NCBI RefSeq assembly: GCF_022870865.1
Contig: NZ_CP091508.1
Span: forward strand, 2,790,001-2,854,000
DNA length: 64,000 nt
From: Uruburuella testudinis
GTDB lineage: Bacteria; Pseudomonadota; Gammaproteobacteria; Burkholderiales; Neisseriaceae
Reading direction: 5' to 3'
The notes under the pieces are model-generated. The model had not been told where the DNA came from. It saw nothing but the letters and a program-made list of their open reading frames with translations, and did no database searches. The position numbers were made by a program, and so were the translations under genes. Within the stretch, counting starts at the first letter, position 1. Every line of letters begins with the position of its first letter. Below, in pieces: positions 1-9,220 of the stretch.

Positions 1-302
1 CCGTGGTATTGAAAACCAGAGCGATCGAAAGCAACTTTTTCTACACCGGCTTCTTTTGCCTTTTCAGCAATCCGTTTGCCAACCAAAGCCGCTGCTTCGA
101 TATTGCTGCCTGATTTTAAGCCACCACGCACTTCAGCTTCTAAGGTAGAGGCTTGAGCCAATACTTTATCACCTTCAGCACTAATTACTTGGGCATAAAT
201 GTGGTTGTTTGTGCGAAATACACACAATCTCACCATTTTCAAATCCGCAATACGGGCACGGGTTTTACGTGCGCGGCGGAGTCGGGTTACATGTTTATTC
301 AT
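1..302 (-). CDS. rplR: 50S ribosomal protein L18 (partial, C-terminus beyond window)
   Basis: L18 binds 5S rRNA in the large subunit central protuberance. The reading frame starts at the ATG complementary to 300-302 with [18 protein letters not shown], a typical betaproteobacterial L18 start, and is still open at base 1, so about 100 residues are visible and the C-terminus is cut off by the window edge. It lies 13 bases downstream of rplF in the spc operon order L6-L18. Confidence 0.95.
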   Translation of the reverse strand, partial: MNKHVTRLRRARKTRARIADLKMVRLCVFRTNNHIYAQVISAEGDKVLAQASTLEAEVRGGLKSGSNIEAAALVGKRIAEKAKEAGVEKVAFDRSGFQYH

Positions 303-315
303 TAGTGAGCCTCAA

Positions 316-849
316 TTATTTTTTCTTGGTTTCTTTCATTACCACCACTTCGCCAACATAACGAACACCTTTACCTTTATAAGGCTCCGGCGAACGGAAT
401 GCGCGAATTTCAGCAGCAACTTGACCAACCGCTTGTTTATCAGCACCGCTCAAAACAATCTCTGTTTGTGACGGTGTTTGCACAGAAACACCCTCGGGCA
501 TTTCATAAACAATCGGATGAGAGAAACCTAATGACAAATTCAGTGTTTTGCCTTGAGCCTGGGCACGATAACCCACACCAATCAGCTGAAGTTTTTTCTC
601 AAAACCCTCAGCAACACCTTTTACCATATTGCTCACCAATGCACGAACAGTACCGGACATAGCATTTGCATGCTTGCTGTCGTTTGTGGCGGCAAAAGTT
701 AACTGGCCATCATTCAATTCAATCGCAACGTCAGCAGTCAAAGGAAACGCCAACTCGCCGTTCTTGCCTTTTACTGTTAATTTATCTGTTCCAAATTTTA
801 CTTCTACGCCAGCAGGAACAGTCACTGGATTCTTAGCTACGCGTGACAT
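316..849 (-). CDS. rplF: 50S ribosomal protein L6
   Basis: L6 sits near the factor-binding site of the 50S subunit. The 177-residue protein starts [17 protein letters not shown] and has the C-terminal signature around [14 protein letters not shown] that binds 23S rRNA. Length is normal for the family. It follows rpsH by 13 bases in the spc operon and should be co-transcribed with it. Confidence 0.98.
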   Translation of the reverse strand: MSRVAKNPVTVPAGVEVKFGTDKLTVKGKNGELAFPLTADVAIELNDGQLTFAATNDSKHANAMSGTVRALVSNMVKGVAEGFEKKLQLIGVGYRAQAQGKTLNLSLGFSHPIVYEMPEGVSVQTPSQTEIVLSGADKQAVGQVAAEIRAFRSPEPYKGKGVRYVGEVVVMKETKKK

Positions 850-862
850 AAATATTCCTCCA

Positions 863-1255
863 TTAGGCTACGATGCACAACAGCTCGCCGCCAACGCCTT
901 CCGAGCGGGCTTTGCGGTCAGTCATGACACCTTTAGAAGTGCTAACGATTGCTACACCCAAACCATTCATCACAGTAGGAATGTCGTTAGAACCTTTATA
1001 AACACGCAAACCAGGACGCGAAACACGTTTGATTTGTTCGATTACCGGACGACCCGCGTAGTATTTCAATTGAATTTCCAAAACGGGTTTTGCATCTGCT
1101 GAAACTGCGAAGTCCTCAATATAACCTTCATCTTTCAAAACCTTAGCAATGGCGCATTTCAGTTTTGAAGACGGCATAGCAACAACAACTTTATTGGCGC
1201 GTTGTGCATTGCGGATACGGGTCAACATATCGGAAATAGGATCATGCATACTCAT
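863..1255 (-). CDS. rpsH: 30S ribosomal protein S8
   Basis: S8 is a primary 16S rRNA binding protein; in E. coli it also represses the spc operon by binding mRNA near rplE. The 130-residue protein starts [18 protein letters not shown] and ends with the conserved [13 protein letters not shown]...GELLCIVA motif. Length is normal. I did not find a clear S8-target mimic, so feedback control here is not shown. Confidence 0.98.
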   Translation of the reverse strand: MSMHDPISDMLTRIRNAQRANKVVVAMPSSKLKCAIAKVLKDEGYIEDFAVSADAKPVLEIQLKYYAGRPVIEQIKRVSRPGLRVYKGSNDIPTVMNGLGVAIVSTSKGVMTDRKARSEGVGGELLCIVA

Positions 1256-1269
1256 TATTAATACTCCTA

Positions 1270-1575
1270 TTACCAGCTGGCTTTAATTACACCCGGAATT
1301 TCGCCACGCATAGCGATTTCACGGATTTTAATACGACCCAAACCGAATTTACGGAATGTGCCACGGGGACGTCCGGTCAGCGCACAACGGCGACGTTGGC
1401 GGACAGGAGCTGCATTACGCGGAATTGCTTGAAATTTCAAACGTGCCTCAAAACGCTCTTCATCAGTAGCATTTGAGTCATTAATAACAGCAAAAATCGC
1501 TTCACGTTTAGCGGCATATTTTTTTGCCAATGCAGCACGCTTCAACTCACGATTAATAAGTGCTTTCTTAGCCAT
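1270..1575 (-). CDS. rpsN: 30S ribosomal protein S14
   Basis: S14 assembles into the head of the 30S subunit. The 101-residue protein, [20 protein letters not shown], is the long zinc-independent (C-minus) form: it lacks the CxxC pairs of the short zinc form. It keeps the conserved [20 protein letters not shown] region. It starts 2 bases after the rplE stop, so translation is probably coupled. Confidence 0.98.
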   Translation of the reverse strand: MAKKALINRELKRAALAKKYAAKREAIFAVINDSNATDEERFEARLKFQAIPRNAAPVRQRRRCALTGRPRGTFRKFGLGRIKIREIAMRGEIPGVIKASW

Positions 1576-1577
1576 GA

Positions 1578-2117
1578 TTATCCTTTAAACGGAAATTTAA
1601 ACAACGACAACAGCGCTTTCGCTTCTTCATCGGTTTTAGCAGTGGTTGTAATAGTAATATTCAAGCCACGCAAAGCATCGATTTTATCGTATTCGATTTC
1701 CGGAAAAATAATTTGCTCACGAACACCCATATTGTAGTTGCCGCGACCATCAAATGACTTACCACTAACACCACGGAAGTCACGCACACGGGGCAAAGCA
1801 ATAGTTACCAACCGATCGAGAAACTCAAACATTTGTTCACGACGCAGAGTTACCTTGCAACCCACCGGATAGTTATCACGGATTTTAAAACCAGCAATAG
1901 ATTTACGGGCAACAGTTACCACAGGCTTTTGACCTGCAATTTTCTCCAAATCAGCGACGGCATGCTCCATCACTTTTTTGTCTGCAACCGCCTCACCCAC
2001 ACCCATATTCAGGGTAATCTTTTCAATACGCGGCACTTCCATAATTGATTTATAGCCAAATTGCTTCATCAATTCCGGAACGACAGTGCCATTATAAAAC
2101 TCTCTCAAACGAGCCAT
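1578..2117 (-). CDS. rplE: 50S ribosomal protein L5
   Basis: L5 binds 5S rRNA and contacts P-site tRNA. The 179-residue protein ([20 protein letters not shown]) carries the conserved [11 protein letters not shown] and VTLR motifs and ends with [14 protein letters not shown]. Normal length; 9 bases downstream of rplX in the spc operon. Confidence 0.98.
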   Translation of the reverse strand: MARLREFYNGTVVPELMKQFGYKSIMEVPRIEKITLNMGVGEAVADKKVMEHAVADLEKIAGQKPVVTVARKSIAGFKIRDNYPVGCKVTLRREQMFEFLDRLVTIALPRVRDFRGVSGKSFDGRGNYNMGVREQIIFPEIEYDKIDALRGLNITITTTAKTDEEAKALLSLFKFPFKG

Positions 2118-2126
2118 GTTATCTCC

Positions 2127-2450
2127 TTAAGCACCAATGGCCGAACCGTTGGATTTGAATACACGAACGCGCTTAACTTTGCCCTCGCCTTCAACCAATT
2201 TAATACCCACACGGTCTGCTTTTTTTGTTTCAGGATTAAAAATGGCAACATTAGAAATAGCCAAAGGCATATTTTTCGTAACGATACCACCTTCAACACC
2301 ACGCATAGGATTCGGTTTTTGATGACGTTTGGCTACATTCACACCCTCTACCACAACCTTATCACCCAAAACGCGAATCACTTGGCCTTGCTTGCCTTTA
2401 TCTTTACCGGCAATCACAATGATTTGATCACCTTTAATAATTTTGCTCAT
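2127..2450 (-). CDS. rplX: 50S ribosomal protein L24
   Basis: L24 is an early assembly protein of the 50S subunit. The 107-residue protein begins [20 protein letters not shown], the KOW motif typical of L24. It lies 10 bases after rplN in the usual L14-L24-L5 order. Confidence 0.98.
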   Translation of the reverse strand: MSKIIKGDQIIVIAGKDKGKQGQVIRVLGDKVVVEGVNVAKRHQKPNPMRGVEGGIVTKNMPLAISNVAIFNPETKKADRVGIKLVEGEGKVKRVRVFKSNGSAIGA

Positions 2451-2460
2451 TGTCGCTTCC

Positions 2461-2829
2461 TTACAATACTTCAGGCGCCAATGAAACGATTTTCATAAAT
2501 CGTTCATTTCGCAACTCACGGGTTACCGGGCCAAAAATACGCGTGCCCAACGGCTCAAGCTTGTTATTCAACAATACTGCGGCATTGTTATCAAACTTGA
2601 TCAAGGCACCATCAGGACGACGTACACCTTTCGCAGTACGAACAACAACAGCACTATATACATCGCCTTTTTTTACACGGCCACGTGGCGCTGCATCTTT
2701 TACTGCAACTTTAATAATGTCGCCAACAGAAGCGTAGCGACGCTTGGAGCCGCCCAACACTTTGATGCACATTACACGGCGCGCACCAGAGTTGTCAGCC
2801 ACATCCAAGATGGTCTGCATTTGAATCAT
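2461..2829 (-). CDS. rplN: 50S ribosomal protein L14
   Basis: L14 lies at the intersubunit interface and contacts 16S rRNA. The 122-residue protein starts [20 protein letters not shown] and contains the L14 signature around [16 protein letters not shown]. It is the first gene of the spc operon and is separated from rpsQ by an unusually structured 231-base gap, which should hold the S10-to-spc transition signals. Confidence 0.98.
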   Translation of the reverse strand: MIQMQTILDVADNSGARRVMCIKVLGGSKRRYASVGDIIKVAVKDAAPRGRVKKGDVYSAVVVRTAKGVRRPDGALIKFDNNAAVLLNNKLEPLGTRIFGPVTRELRNERFMKIVSLAPEVL

Positions 2830-3060
2830 GTCATTACCTTTAAATAAACCAACTTAATTTACCATTTTCAGACGGCCTCCAAGCTTAAAAATAAGCTAAC
2901 AAGCCAATCTGAAACCTTTGCGGTTCCAGTAAACCAGTCTTGGGCCCCGAAGGGAGAATACTTCCAGAGAGAAACTGAAAGATTAAGAAACGAAGTTTAC
3001 AGCCAAATTTAATTTGCTGCAAGACTTCGTTTCTATTAAAGCACTAATCTGTATCAAAAA
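2830..3060 (-). other. Structured gap between S10 and spc operons
   Basis: This 231-base stretch holds no gene. Going with transcription (right to left) it can form a stem of GAAACGAAGT (2987-2996) with ACTTCGTTTC (3024-3033) enclosing a second near-palindrome, then a CCCTTCGGGG-type hairpin near 2945, a GGAACC/GGTTTC stem near 2910-2930, and an AGCTTA-AAAA-TAAGCT stem at 2882-2897. A single uptake sequence lies at about 2868-2879. In E. coli this junction carries the spc promoter; I see no convincing -10/-35 pair here. A terminator/antiterminator or protein-binding leader is possible, but this is inference. Confidence 0.45.
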
Positions 3061-3324
3061 TTAAACAGTTTGTGCTTTTTCTACCAGCTCTTTCACAACC
3101 CAAGATTTGGTTTTTGACAGCGGACGGCTTTCCTCAATCACAACCACATCACCAATGCCATATTGGTTCTGCTCATCATGAGCGTGGATTTTAGTAGAAC
3201 GACGAATAATTTTACCGTACAAGGGATGCTTCACCTTACGCTCAACCAGCACTGTCACGGTTTTTTCCATCTTGTCGCTTACCACTTTGCCTTGCAAAGT
3301 ACGAACATTTTTAATTTCGCTCAT
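3061..3324 (-). CDS. rpsQ: 30S ribosomal protein S17
   Basis: S17 is a primary 16S rRNA binder (OB fold). The 87-residue protein [19 protein letters not shown] contains the signature [18 protein letters not shown]. It is the last gene of the S10 operon. Its ATG overlaps the rpmC stop by one base (TAATG), implying translational coupling. Confidence 0.98.
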   Translation of the reverse strand: MSEIKNVRTLQGKVVSDKMEKTVTVLVERKVKHPLYGKIIRRSTKIHAHDEQNQYGIGDVVVIEESRPLSKTKSWVVKELVEKAQTV

Positions 3325-3515
3325 TACTTAGCACCTTTTTCTTTTAAAATGGTTTTAATACGAGCAATATCGCGACGCACTCTTTTTAACTCACTGGGTT
3401 TTCCCAATTGACCGGTAGCATTTTGCATACGCAGACCGAATTGCGCCTTCAGCAAATCAAGTAAATCAGCATTCAATTGCTCAACAGATTTGTCTTTCAA
3501 TTCATTCGCTTTCAT
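3324..3515 (-). CDS. rpmC: 50S ribosomal protein L29
   Basis: L29 lies at the peptide exit tunnel next to L23 and takes part in the trigger factor/SRP docking site. The 63-residue protein [20 protein letters not shown] is two long helices, with the typical [14 protein letters not shown]-terminal half. It overlaps both neighbours (rplP stop and rpsQ start) by a single base. Confidence 0.98.
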   Translation of the reverse strand: MKANELKDKSVEQLNADLLDLLKAQFGLRMQNATGQLGKPSELKRVRRDIARIKTILKEKGAK

Positions 3516-3931
3516 TATTGACCTACCTGTCTTACTACAAACACAGTCGGAATCGGCAGCTTGGCAGAAGCCAACTCAAATGCCTCACGAGCCAGAGACT
3601 CCGGCACGCCATCCATTTCATACAACATTTTACCCGGTTGGATCTCTGCCACATAGTATTCAGGAGAACCTTTACCGCCACCCATACGTACTTCTGCAGG
3701 TTTGGCTGTAATAGGCTTGTCTGGAAATACACGAATCCAAATTCGGCCACCACGCTTGATGTGGCGAGTCATGGTTCGGCGAGCCGCTTCAATCTGACGC
3801 GCAGTCAAGCGACCGCGACCCACAGCTTTCAAACCGAATTCGCCAAAGCTGACTTTATTACCGCGGGTAGCAATACCGGTATTACGGCCTTTATGCTGTT
3901 TGCGGTATTTCATTCTAGTTGGCTGCAGCAT
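3515..3931 (-). CDS. rplP: 50S ribosomal protein L16
   Basis: L16 organises the A-site region of the 50S subunit. I start it at the ATG complementary to 3929-3931 ([19 protein letters not shown]), giving the standard 138 residues; a longer in-frame start at 3994 would add 21 residues inside rpsC that no L16 has. The L16 signature [14 protein letters not shown] is present. The start overlaps the end of rpsC by 17 bases, so the two are probably coupled. Confidence 0.97.
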   Translation of the reverse strand: MLQPTRMKYRKQHKGRNTGIATRGNKVSFGEFGLKAVGRGRLTARQIEAARRTMTRHIKRGGRIWIRVFPDKPITAKPAEVRMGGGKGSPEYYVAEIQPGKMLYEMDGVPESLAREAFELASAKLPIPTVFVVRQVGQ

Positions 3932-4613
3932 GACGACCACCTGCCTTTCTTTGTCTCTTTTCTTGCTCGGGTTTGGCTTGAGCTTTCTCAGCACCTTCGC
4001 CGGTATACACCCAGACCTTCAAACCCAATACACCATAAGTAGTATGCGCTTCGCTGGTTGCATAGTCTACGTTTGCACGCAAAGTATGAAGCGGTACACG
4101 GCCTTCACGATACCATTCGCTACGGGCGATATCTGCACCATTCAAACGGCCTGAAGTCATGATTTTGATACCTTTGGCACCAACACGCATGGCATTTTGC
4201 ATAGCCCGCTTCATAGCTCGGCGAAACTGCACACGCTTCTCCAATTGCTGAGCAATACCATCGGCAATAATTTGCGCATTCAGCTCCGGCTTGCGGATTT
4301 CTTCAATATTAACGTGTACCGGCACGCCCATCAGGGCTTGCAAATCACGTTTCAATATTTCGATATCCTCACCTTTTTTGCCGATTACCACACCAGGGCG
4401 GGCCGAATGAATGGTAATACGTGCAGATTTAGCCGGACGTTCGATTACAACACGACCAACAGAGGCATTTGCCAAGCGCTTGCGCAAGTAGTTACGAACA
4501 TCAATGTCTTGTTTCAAAACAGTAGAAAATTCATTACTTTTAGCAAACCACTTAGACGACCAATCTTTGGTTACCGCCAGGCGAAAGCCTGTAGGGTTAA
4601 TTTTTTGTCCCAT
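3915..4613 (-). CDS. rpsC: 30S ribosomal protein S3
   Basis: S3 lines the mRNA entry channel. The 232-residue protein [18 protein letters not shown] has the KH domain ([16 protein letters not shown], about residues 74-90) and the C-terminal S3 domain with [20 protein letters not shown], followed by a basic tail ending [10 protein letters not shown]. Confidence 0.98.
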   Translation of the reverse strand: MGQKINPTGFRLAVTKDWSSKWFAKSNEFSTVLKQDIDVRNYLRKRLANASVGRVVIERPAKSARITIHSARPGVVIGKKGEDIEILKRDLQALMGVPVHVNIEEIRKPELNAQIIADGIAQQLEKRVQFRRAMKRAMQNAMRVGAKGIKIMTSGRLNGADIARSEWYREGRVPLHTLRANVDYATSEAHTTYGVLGLKVWVYTGEGAEKAQAKPEQEKRQRKAGGRHAAAN

Positions 4614-4622
4614 AGCTTTTCC

Positions 4623-4952
4623 TTAATTGCCCACTGTCACACTGATATGACAAGTTTGTTTTTCAATGCGGTTACCGCGGCCTTTGGCACGAGCTTGAAA
4701 GCGTTTCAGGCTGGGGCCTTTATCCACAAAAATGGTAACAACTTTCAATTCGTCGATATCAGCACCTTCGTTATGCTCTGCATTCGCAATAGCTGATTCC
4801 AGCACTTTTTTAATTAACTCAGCACCTTTTTTAGGGCTAAATGCCAAAATATTCAAGGCTTGGGCAACGTCTTTGCCACGAATCAAATCTGCAACCAACC
4901 GGGCTTTTTGTGCAGAAATACGGGCGTTTTTATGTTGTGCATTAACTCTCAT
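4623..4952 (-). CDS. rplV: 50S ribosomal protein L22
   Basis: L22 lines the exit tunnel; its hairpin tip is a known site of macrolide resistance changes. The 109-residue protein [20 protein letters not shown] ends with the conserved [20 protein letters not shown] beta-hairpin, which looks wild-type without insertions. Confidence 0.98.
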   Translation of the reverse strand: MRVNAQHKNARISAQKARLVADLIRGKDVAQALNILAFSPKKGAELIKKVLESAIANAEHNEGADIDELKVVTIFVDKGPSLKRFQARAKGRGNRIEKQTCHISVTVGN

Positions 4953-4960
4953 GATTCACC

Positions 4961-5239
4961 TTATTTCTTTTTAGCCTTTTTATCAGCCAAATGGCCTTTA
5001 AAGGTACGGGTCAATGAGAACTCACCCAACTTATGACCAACCATATTGTCGCTGATAAATACCGGCACATGCGTGCGGCCGTTATGAACAGCGATGGTCA
5101 AGCCGATAAAATCGGGTAAAATGGTAGAACGACGCGACCAAGTTTTAATTGGGCGCTTATCATTGCTTGCACGAGCCGCATCTACTTTTTTCAGCAAATG
5201 CAGGTCTACATATGGGCCTTTTTTCAATGAACGAGCCAT
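4961..5239 (-). CDS. rpsS: 30S ribosomal protein S19
   Basis: S19 is in the 30S head and contacts the A-site finger. The 92-residue protein [19 protein letters not shown] has the signature [19 protein letters not shown]. Standard length; between rplB and rplV as expected. Confidence 0.98.
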
Positions 5240-5244
5240 ATTAA

Positions 5245-6078
5245 TTAACCTTTATTTGAGTAACGGCGGCGAACAATCATATTGTCCGTGCGTTTATTGT
5301 TACGGGTACGGTAACCTTTAGAAGGTGTGCCCCACGGGCTAACCGGCTCACGAGCCTCACCGGTACGGCCTTCACCACCACCATGCGGGTGATCAACCGG
5401 GTTCATCACCACACCGCGAACGGTCGGGCGAATACCGCGCCAACGATTGGCACCGGCTTTACCGATTTTTTTCAGACTCTGCTCTTCATTACCGACTTCG
5501 CCGATAGTAGCACGGCAATCTACATGGATTTTACGCACTTCACCTGAGCGCAGACGCACTTGAGCATAGATACCTTCTTTAGCCAGCAACACAGCAGAAG
5601 CACCGGCAGAACGTGCAATTTGCGCACCCTTACCCGGCTTCATTTCGATACAGTGGATAGTGGTACCAACCGGAATGTTGCGGATCGGCAGAGTATTGCC
5701 GACTTTAATCGCCGCTTCAGCACCAGACACCAATACTGCACCGGCTTGAATACCGCGCGGTGCGATAATGTAACGGCGCTCACCGTCGGCATAGCACAAC
5801 AGTGCGATAAATGCAGTACGGTTCGGATCGTATTCAATACGTTCAACTTTAGCCGGAATACCGTCTTTATTACGTTTGAAATCCACCACACGATAATGCT
5901 GCTTATGACCACCACCTTTATGACGGGTAGTGATATGGCCGTTATTATTGCGGCCGGCAGTAGAGTTTTTCTTTTCAACCAGCGGTGCGTAAGGCGCACC
6001 TTTATGCAAACCTTCTGCCACAACGCGAACCATGCCGCGACGACCAGCAGAGGTAGGCTTCATTTTTACAATAGCCAT
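5245..6078 (-). CDS. rplB: 50S ribosomal protein L2
   Basis: L2 is needed for subunit association and peptidyl transferase assembly. I start at the ATG at 6078 ([20 protein letters not shown]) to give 277 residues; an upstream in-frame ATG at 6120 would add 14 residues inside rplW and lacks homology. The signature [17 protein letters not shown], with the histidine needed for peptidyl transferase function, is intact. Confidence 0.97.
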
Positions 6079-6082
6079 CGAC

Positions 6083-6403
6083 TTATTCCTTATCTGCAGC
6101 TGCAGCAGTGGCTTCCACATCGATCTGTTGACCGGCAGCCAGGCTTACGTAAGCTTTTTTGACATCGCTGCGGCGACCAATGGTACGACCAAAGCGCTTG
6201 GTTTTGCCTTTGGTGGTCACAGTAGTTACTGAAGCCACTTCAACATTAAATAACAATTCAACAGCAGCTTTGATTTCCTGCTTGGTTGCATTAGGCAACA
6301 CTTTAAATGTCATTTGATTATGTTTTTCAGCCAACAGGTTGCTCTTTTCAGAAACAACAGGAGCCAAAATTACTTGCATCAGGCGTTGTTGATTCATACC
6401 CAT
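6083..6403 (-). CDS. rplW: 50S ribosomal protein L23
   Basis: L23 forms the docking site for trigger factor and SRP at the exit tunnel. The 106-residue protein [20 protein letters not shown] carries the conserved [20 protein letters not shown] loop. Its start overlaps the rplD end by 10 bases. Confidence 0.98.
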   Translation of the reverse strand: MGMNQQRLMQVILAPVVSEKSNLLAEKHNQMTFKVLPNATKQEIKAAVELLFNVEVASVTTVTTKGKTKRFGRTIGRRSDVKKAYVSLAAGQQIDVEATAAAADKE

Positions 6404-7014
6404 TGCTCCTCTAACTGTGCAACTGCATCTTTAGTGATAACCACTTTTTTATAACGCAGCAGGCTGTACGGATCGGCTTGTTGTGCTTCCAAAACCATTA
6501 CATTGGGCAGATTGCGCGAAGACAGATATACGTTTTCATCCAATTGCTTGGTAATAAACAATACTTGCTCCAAGCCCAAGTTTTTCACTTGTTCGGCAAA
6601 CTCTTTGGTTTTCGGGGTAGCAGCTGATAATTCATCAATCACAAACAAACGTTCGTCACGCACCAATTGCGACAAAATCGCAGCCATGCCGGCGCGGTAC
6701 ATTTTACGGTTTACTTTTTGAGTAAAATTTTCAGACGGCTTGTTCGGAAAAGCACGGCCACCACTACGCCAAATCGGAGATGAAGTCATACCTGAACGCG
6801 CACGGCCGGTGCCTTTTTGACGCCACGGTTTTTTAGTGGAATGATTGACCTCAGCACGCGTTTTTTGAGCACGGTTACCTGAACGGGCATTTGCCAAAAA
6901 TGCAGTAACCAATTGGTGCACCAGCGCTTCATTGTATTCGCGGGCAAACAAGGCATCAGAAGCAGCAAGGCTACCGGCAACCTGTCCTTTAGCATCAATT
7001 ACTTTCAATTCCAT
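6394..7014 (-). CDS. rplD: 50S ribosomal protein L4
   Basis: L4 lines the exit tunnel, and in E. coli it represses the S10 operon. The start at 7014 ([20 protein letters not shown]) gives the normal 206 residues and overlaps the rplC stop by one base (TAATG); a longer frame to 7131 is only read-through of rplC sequence. The tunnel loop [14 protein letters not shown] is intact. An L4 target leader would normally precede rpsJ; here rplD is far from rpsJ. Confidence 0.97.
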   Translation of the reverse strand: MELKVIDAKGQVAGSLAASDALFAREYNEALVHQLVTAFLANARSGNRAQKTRAEVNHSTKKPWRQKGTGRARSGMTSSPIWRSGGRAFPNKPSENFTQKVNRKMYRAGMAAILSQLVRDERLFVIDELSAATPKTKEFAEQVKNLGLEQVLFITKQLDENVYLSSRNLPNVMVLEAQQADPYSLLRYKKVVITKDAVAQLEEQWV

Positions 7015-7658
7015 TACGCACCTACTTTCACGCTGGGACGTACCACGACGTCGCTGTTTACCGCACCGGGAACGGCACCTTTTACCAACAGCAGCTGACG
7101 CTCTGCGTCTACACGCACAACCTCGAGGCATTGAACTGTTGATTTGGTATTACCGTATTGACCGGCCATACGCTTACCCGGAAACACACGACCCGGATCT
7201 TGGGCTTGGCCGATAGAACCAGGCACACGATGCGAACGCGAGTTACCATGAGAAGTACGTTGAGAACCGAAATTATGACGCTTGATAGTGCCTGAGAAAC
7301 CTTTACCCTTTGAGGTACCGGTAACATCAACCAACTGACCGGCTTCAAACATGGCAACGGTAATTTCATCACCCGCCTTCAGCTCGCCCAATTTTTCTTC
7401 AGATAAAGCAAACTCAACCAAGCCGCGACCAGCTTCCACACCCGCTTTTGCGAAGTGGCCGGCTTCAGCCTTGGCTACGCGATTGGCTTTTTTCTGACCA
7501 AAGGTAACTTGAACGGCTGCATAACCGTCAGTATCTTTGGATTTTACTTGCGTGACGCGGTTGGCAGACATGTCCAACACGGTTACCGGAACAGATGCAC
7601 CCTGTTCGTTAAACACGCGGGTCATACCTACTTTGCGCCCAACCAGACCTAAAGTCAT
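7014..7658 (-). CDS. rplC: 50S ribosomal protein L3
   Basis: L3 starts 50S assembly and reaches the peptidyl transferase centre. The 214-residue protein [20 protein letters not shown] has the conserved [13 protein letters not shown] and [14 protein letters not shown] motifs. In most bacteria rpsJ lies just upstream; here the upstream neighbour is a divergent restriction-modification island, so rplC is now the first gene of its transcript, with its own promoter at 7748-7777. The ribosome-binding region is AAGGAAAATAATCATG. Confidence 0.98.
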   Translation of the reverse strand: MTLGLVGRKVGMTRVFNEQGASVPVTVLDMSANRVTQVKSKDTDGYAAVQVTFGQKKANRVAKAEAGHFAKAGVEAGRGLVEFALSEEKLGELKAGDEITVAMFEAGQLVDVTGTSKGKGFSGTIKRHNFGSQRTSHGNSRSHRVPGSIGQAQDPGRVFPGKRMAGQYGNTKSTVQCLEVVRVDAERQLLLVKGAVPGAVNSDVVVRPSVKVGA

Positions 7659-7747
7659 GATTATTTTCCTTTTAAATAAAGGGGCGGGCTACGATTGGCC
7701 CACCTTCGGACAATGATAAAACTTGGCACAAATGCGCCAAGCTGGTT

Positions 7748-7777
7748 ATTATAATACAGTTTTTCTAAAAATATCAA
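7748..7777 (-). promoter_or_regulatory. Promoter for the rplC-rplR gene block
   Basis: On the minus strand TTGATA (7772-7777) and TATAAT (7748-7753) are separated by 18 bases, a near-consensus sigma-70 promoter. The expected start of RNA near 7741 leaves an 80-base leader before rplC. This promoter fits the need created by the island, which cuts rplC off from the str/rpsJ transcript. Confidence 0.75.
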
Positions 7778-7799
7778 CAACAACTCATTATTTATCCCG

Positions 7800-7838
7800 A
7801 GGCCGTCTGAAAATACCGACAACGCGTTCAGACGGCCT
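7800..7838. repeat. Inverted pair of uptake sequences
   Basis: AGGCCGTCTGAA at 7800-7811 and its inverse at 7827-7838 form a 12-bp stem with a 15-base loop. It sits between the divergent rplC promoter and mod. Elsewhere in this window such pairs act as terminators; here it may insulate the two divergent units. Confidence 0.7.
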
Positions 7839-7939
7839 TTCACACATATCCATTTTTTGTTAATAATCGTTAAAAAAATACTGTTCCGTTTGATTATTCT
7901 ATTTTATGATAGATACTTTTCCATCTTCCTATATCCGTC

Positions 7940-9220
7940 ATGACCACCCTCACCGAACTCACCCACAAACTGGAAAACATTTTCCAAATCGACCGTGCCG
8001 ATCTTGATTTCGGCATTTACCGTATCCTAAACAGTCGCAGTCGTGAAATCAGCAGCTATCTGAACCAAACCCTGCCAAAAGCGGTGCAAAGTGCTTTTGC
8101 CGAACGTCATGCCGCCGCACTTGAACAATGGCAACAAGAGCTTGACAACCTAATCCAAACACTGCAAGCCGCTGGTGTCGCCCCTGACACCAGCCCCAAA
8201 GTGCACGACTTGAAGCATAAGATTCAGACGGCCTCGCAAGCAAGTTCAGCTGATGAAACAGCGGTATACAACCACCTCTACACCTTCTTCTCACGCTATT
8301 ATGACGAAGGTGATTTTATCAGCCAACGCCGTTATAAGGGTGACACCTATGCCGTGCCGTATAGTGGTGAAGAAGTGCTGCTGCACTGGGCAAACAAAGA
8401 CCAATATTACACAAAATCAGGCGAAAACTTCAGCAACTACCGCTTTGCCTTGGGGGATGACCGTCAAGTATTTTTTCGTTTGGTGAATGCCGACACCGCC
8501 AAAGATAACCGCAAGGACAACAACGCCAAGCGCGTGTTTGCCCTCGCCGACTACCGTGCAGCCGAAATGGATGACGATGGCGAAATCATCAGTGATGAAG
8601 TTCTGCCCATCAGCGAAACCGACAACGGCCAAACGCTACAAATCTGCTTTGTATACCGCGCGGCGGATAAGAACGCCAAGCAAGATGATTTCAGCCGACA
8701 GGCGATCGAATCTATCCTTGCCGACAGCCGTGTAGACGTTGAGTGGCGTGATGCCTTAAACAAACACGCGCCTACCGCCAAGAATCCCACCCGCACTTTG
8801 CTTGAGAAACACTTAAGCCACTACACCCAAAAAAACAGTGCCGATTATTTTATCCATAAAGACTTAGGCGGATTTCTCACCCGTGAGCTGGATTTCTATA
8901 TCAAAAACGAGGTGATGCAGCTTGACAATATCCAATCCGCCGACAGCTTCGCCCGCATTGAGCGGGGTTTGCGTCTGATTCAGACCCTGCGCCGCATTGC
9001 CCACGACATCATCGCCTTTTTAGCGCAATTGGAAAATTTCCAGAAAAAACTGTGGCTGAAGAAGAAATTTGTCACCGCCGGCAGCTATTTGATTACCTTA
9101 AACCAGATTCCCGCCAAACTGCTGGATACCGTATTCGCCAATGCCAAACAGCTTGAGGCATGGAAAAATCTCTTTGCATTCAAACAGTTACCCCCCCCGC
9201 GATTTAATTTCTGTTGTTGA
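7940..9220 (+). CDS. Mod N-terminal fragment made in the OFF state
   Basis: This frame encodes 426 residues starting MTTLTELTHKLENIFQIDRA. It has LDFGIYRI (about 22-29) and FFSRYYDEGDF (about 116-126), motifs I associate with the N-terminal region of large type III-like site-specific methyltransferases. After residue 417 the frame runs through the C tract into a short tail PPPRFNFCC and stops. It has no catalytic motif, so it should be inactive. No good Shine-Dalgarno is visible before the ATG; a TATGAT at 7905-7910 could be a -10 box but lacks a clear -35. The gene contains an uptake sequence at about 8222. Confidence 0.75.
   Translation: MTTLTELTHKLENIFQIDRADLDFGIYRILNSRSREISSYLNQTLPKAVQSAFAERHAAALEQWQQELDNLIQTLQAAGVAPDTSPKVHDLKHKIQTASQASSADETAVYNHLYTFFSRYYDEGDFISQRRYKGDTYAVPYSGEEVLLHWANKDQYYTKSGENFSNYRFALGDDRQVFFRLVNADTAKDNRKDNNAKRVFALADYRAAEMDDDGEIISDEVLPISETDNGQTLQICFVYRAADKNAKQDDFSRQAIESILADSRVDVEWRDALNKHAPTAKNPTRTLLEKHLSHYTQKNSADYFIHKDLGGFLTRELDFYIKNEVMQLDNIQSADSFARIERGLRLIQTLRRIAHDIIAFLAQLENFQKKLWLKKKFVTAGSYLITLNQIPAKLLDTVFANAKQLEAWKNLFAFKQLPPPRFNFCC

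Noticed and set aside
7882..7910. Promoter for mod
   Set aside because: TATGAT at 7905-7910 is a fair -10 but no matching -35 lies at 16-18 bases; kept only as a remark.
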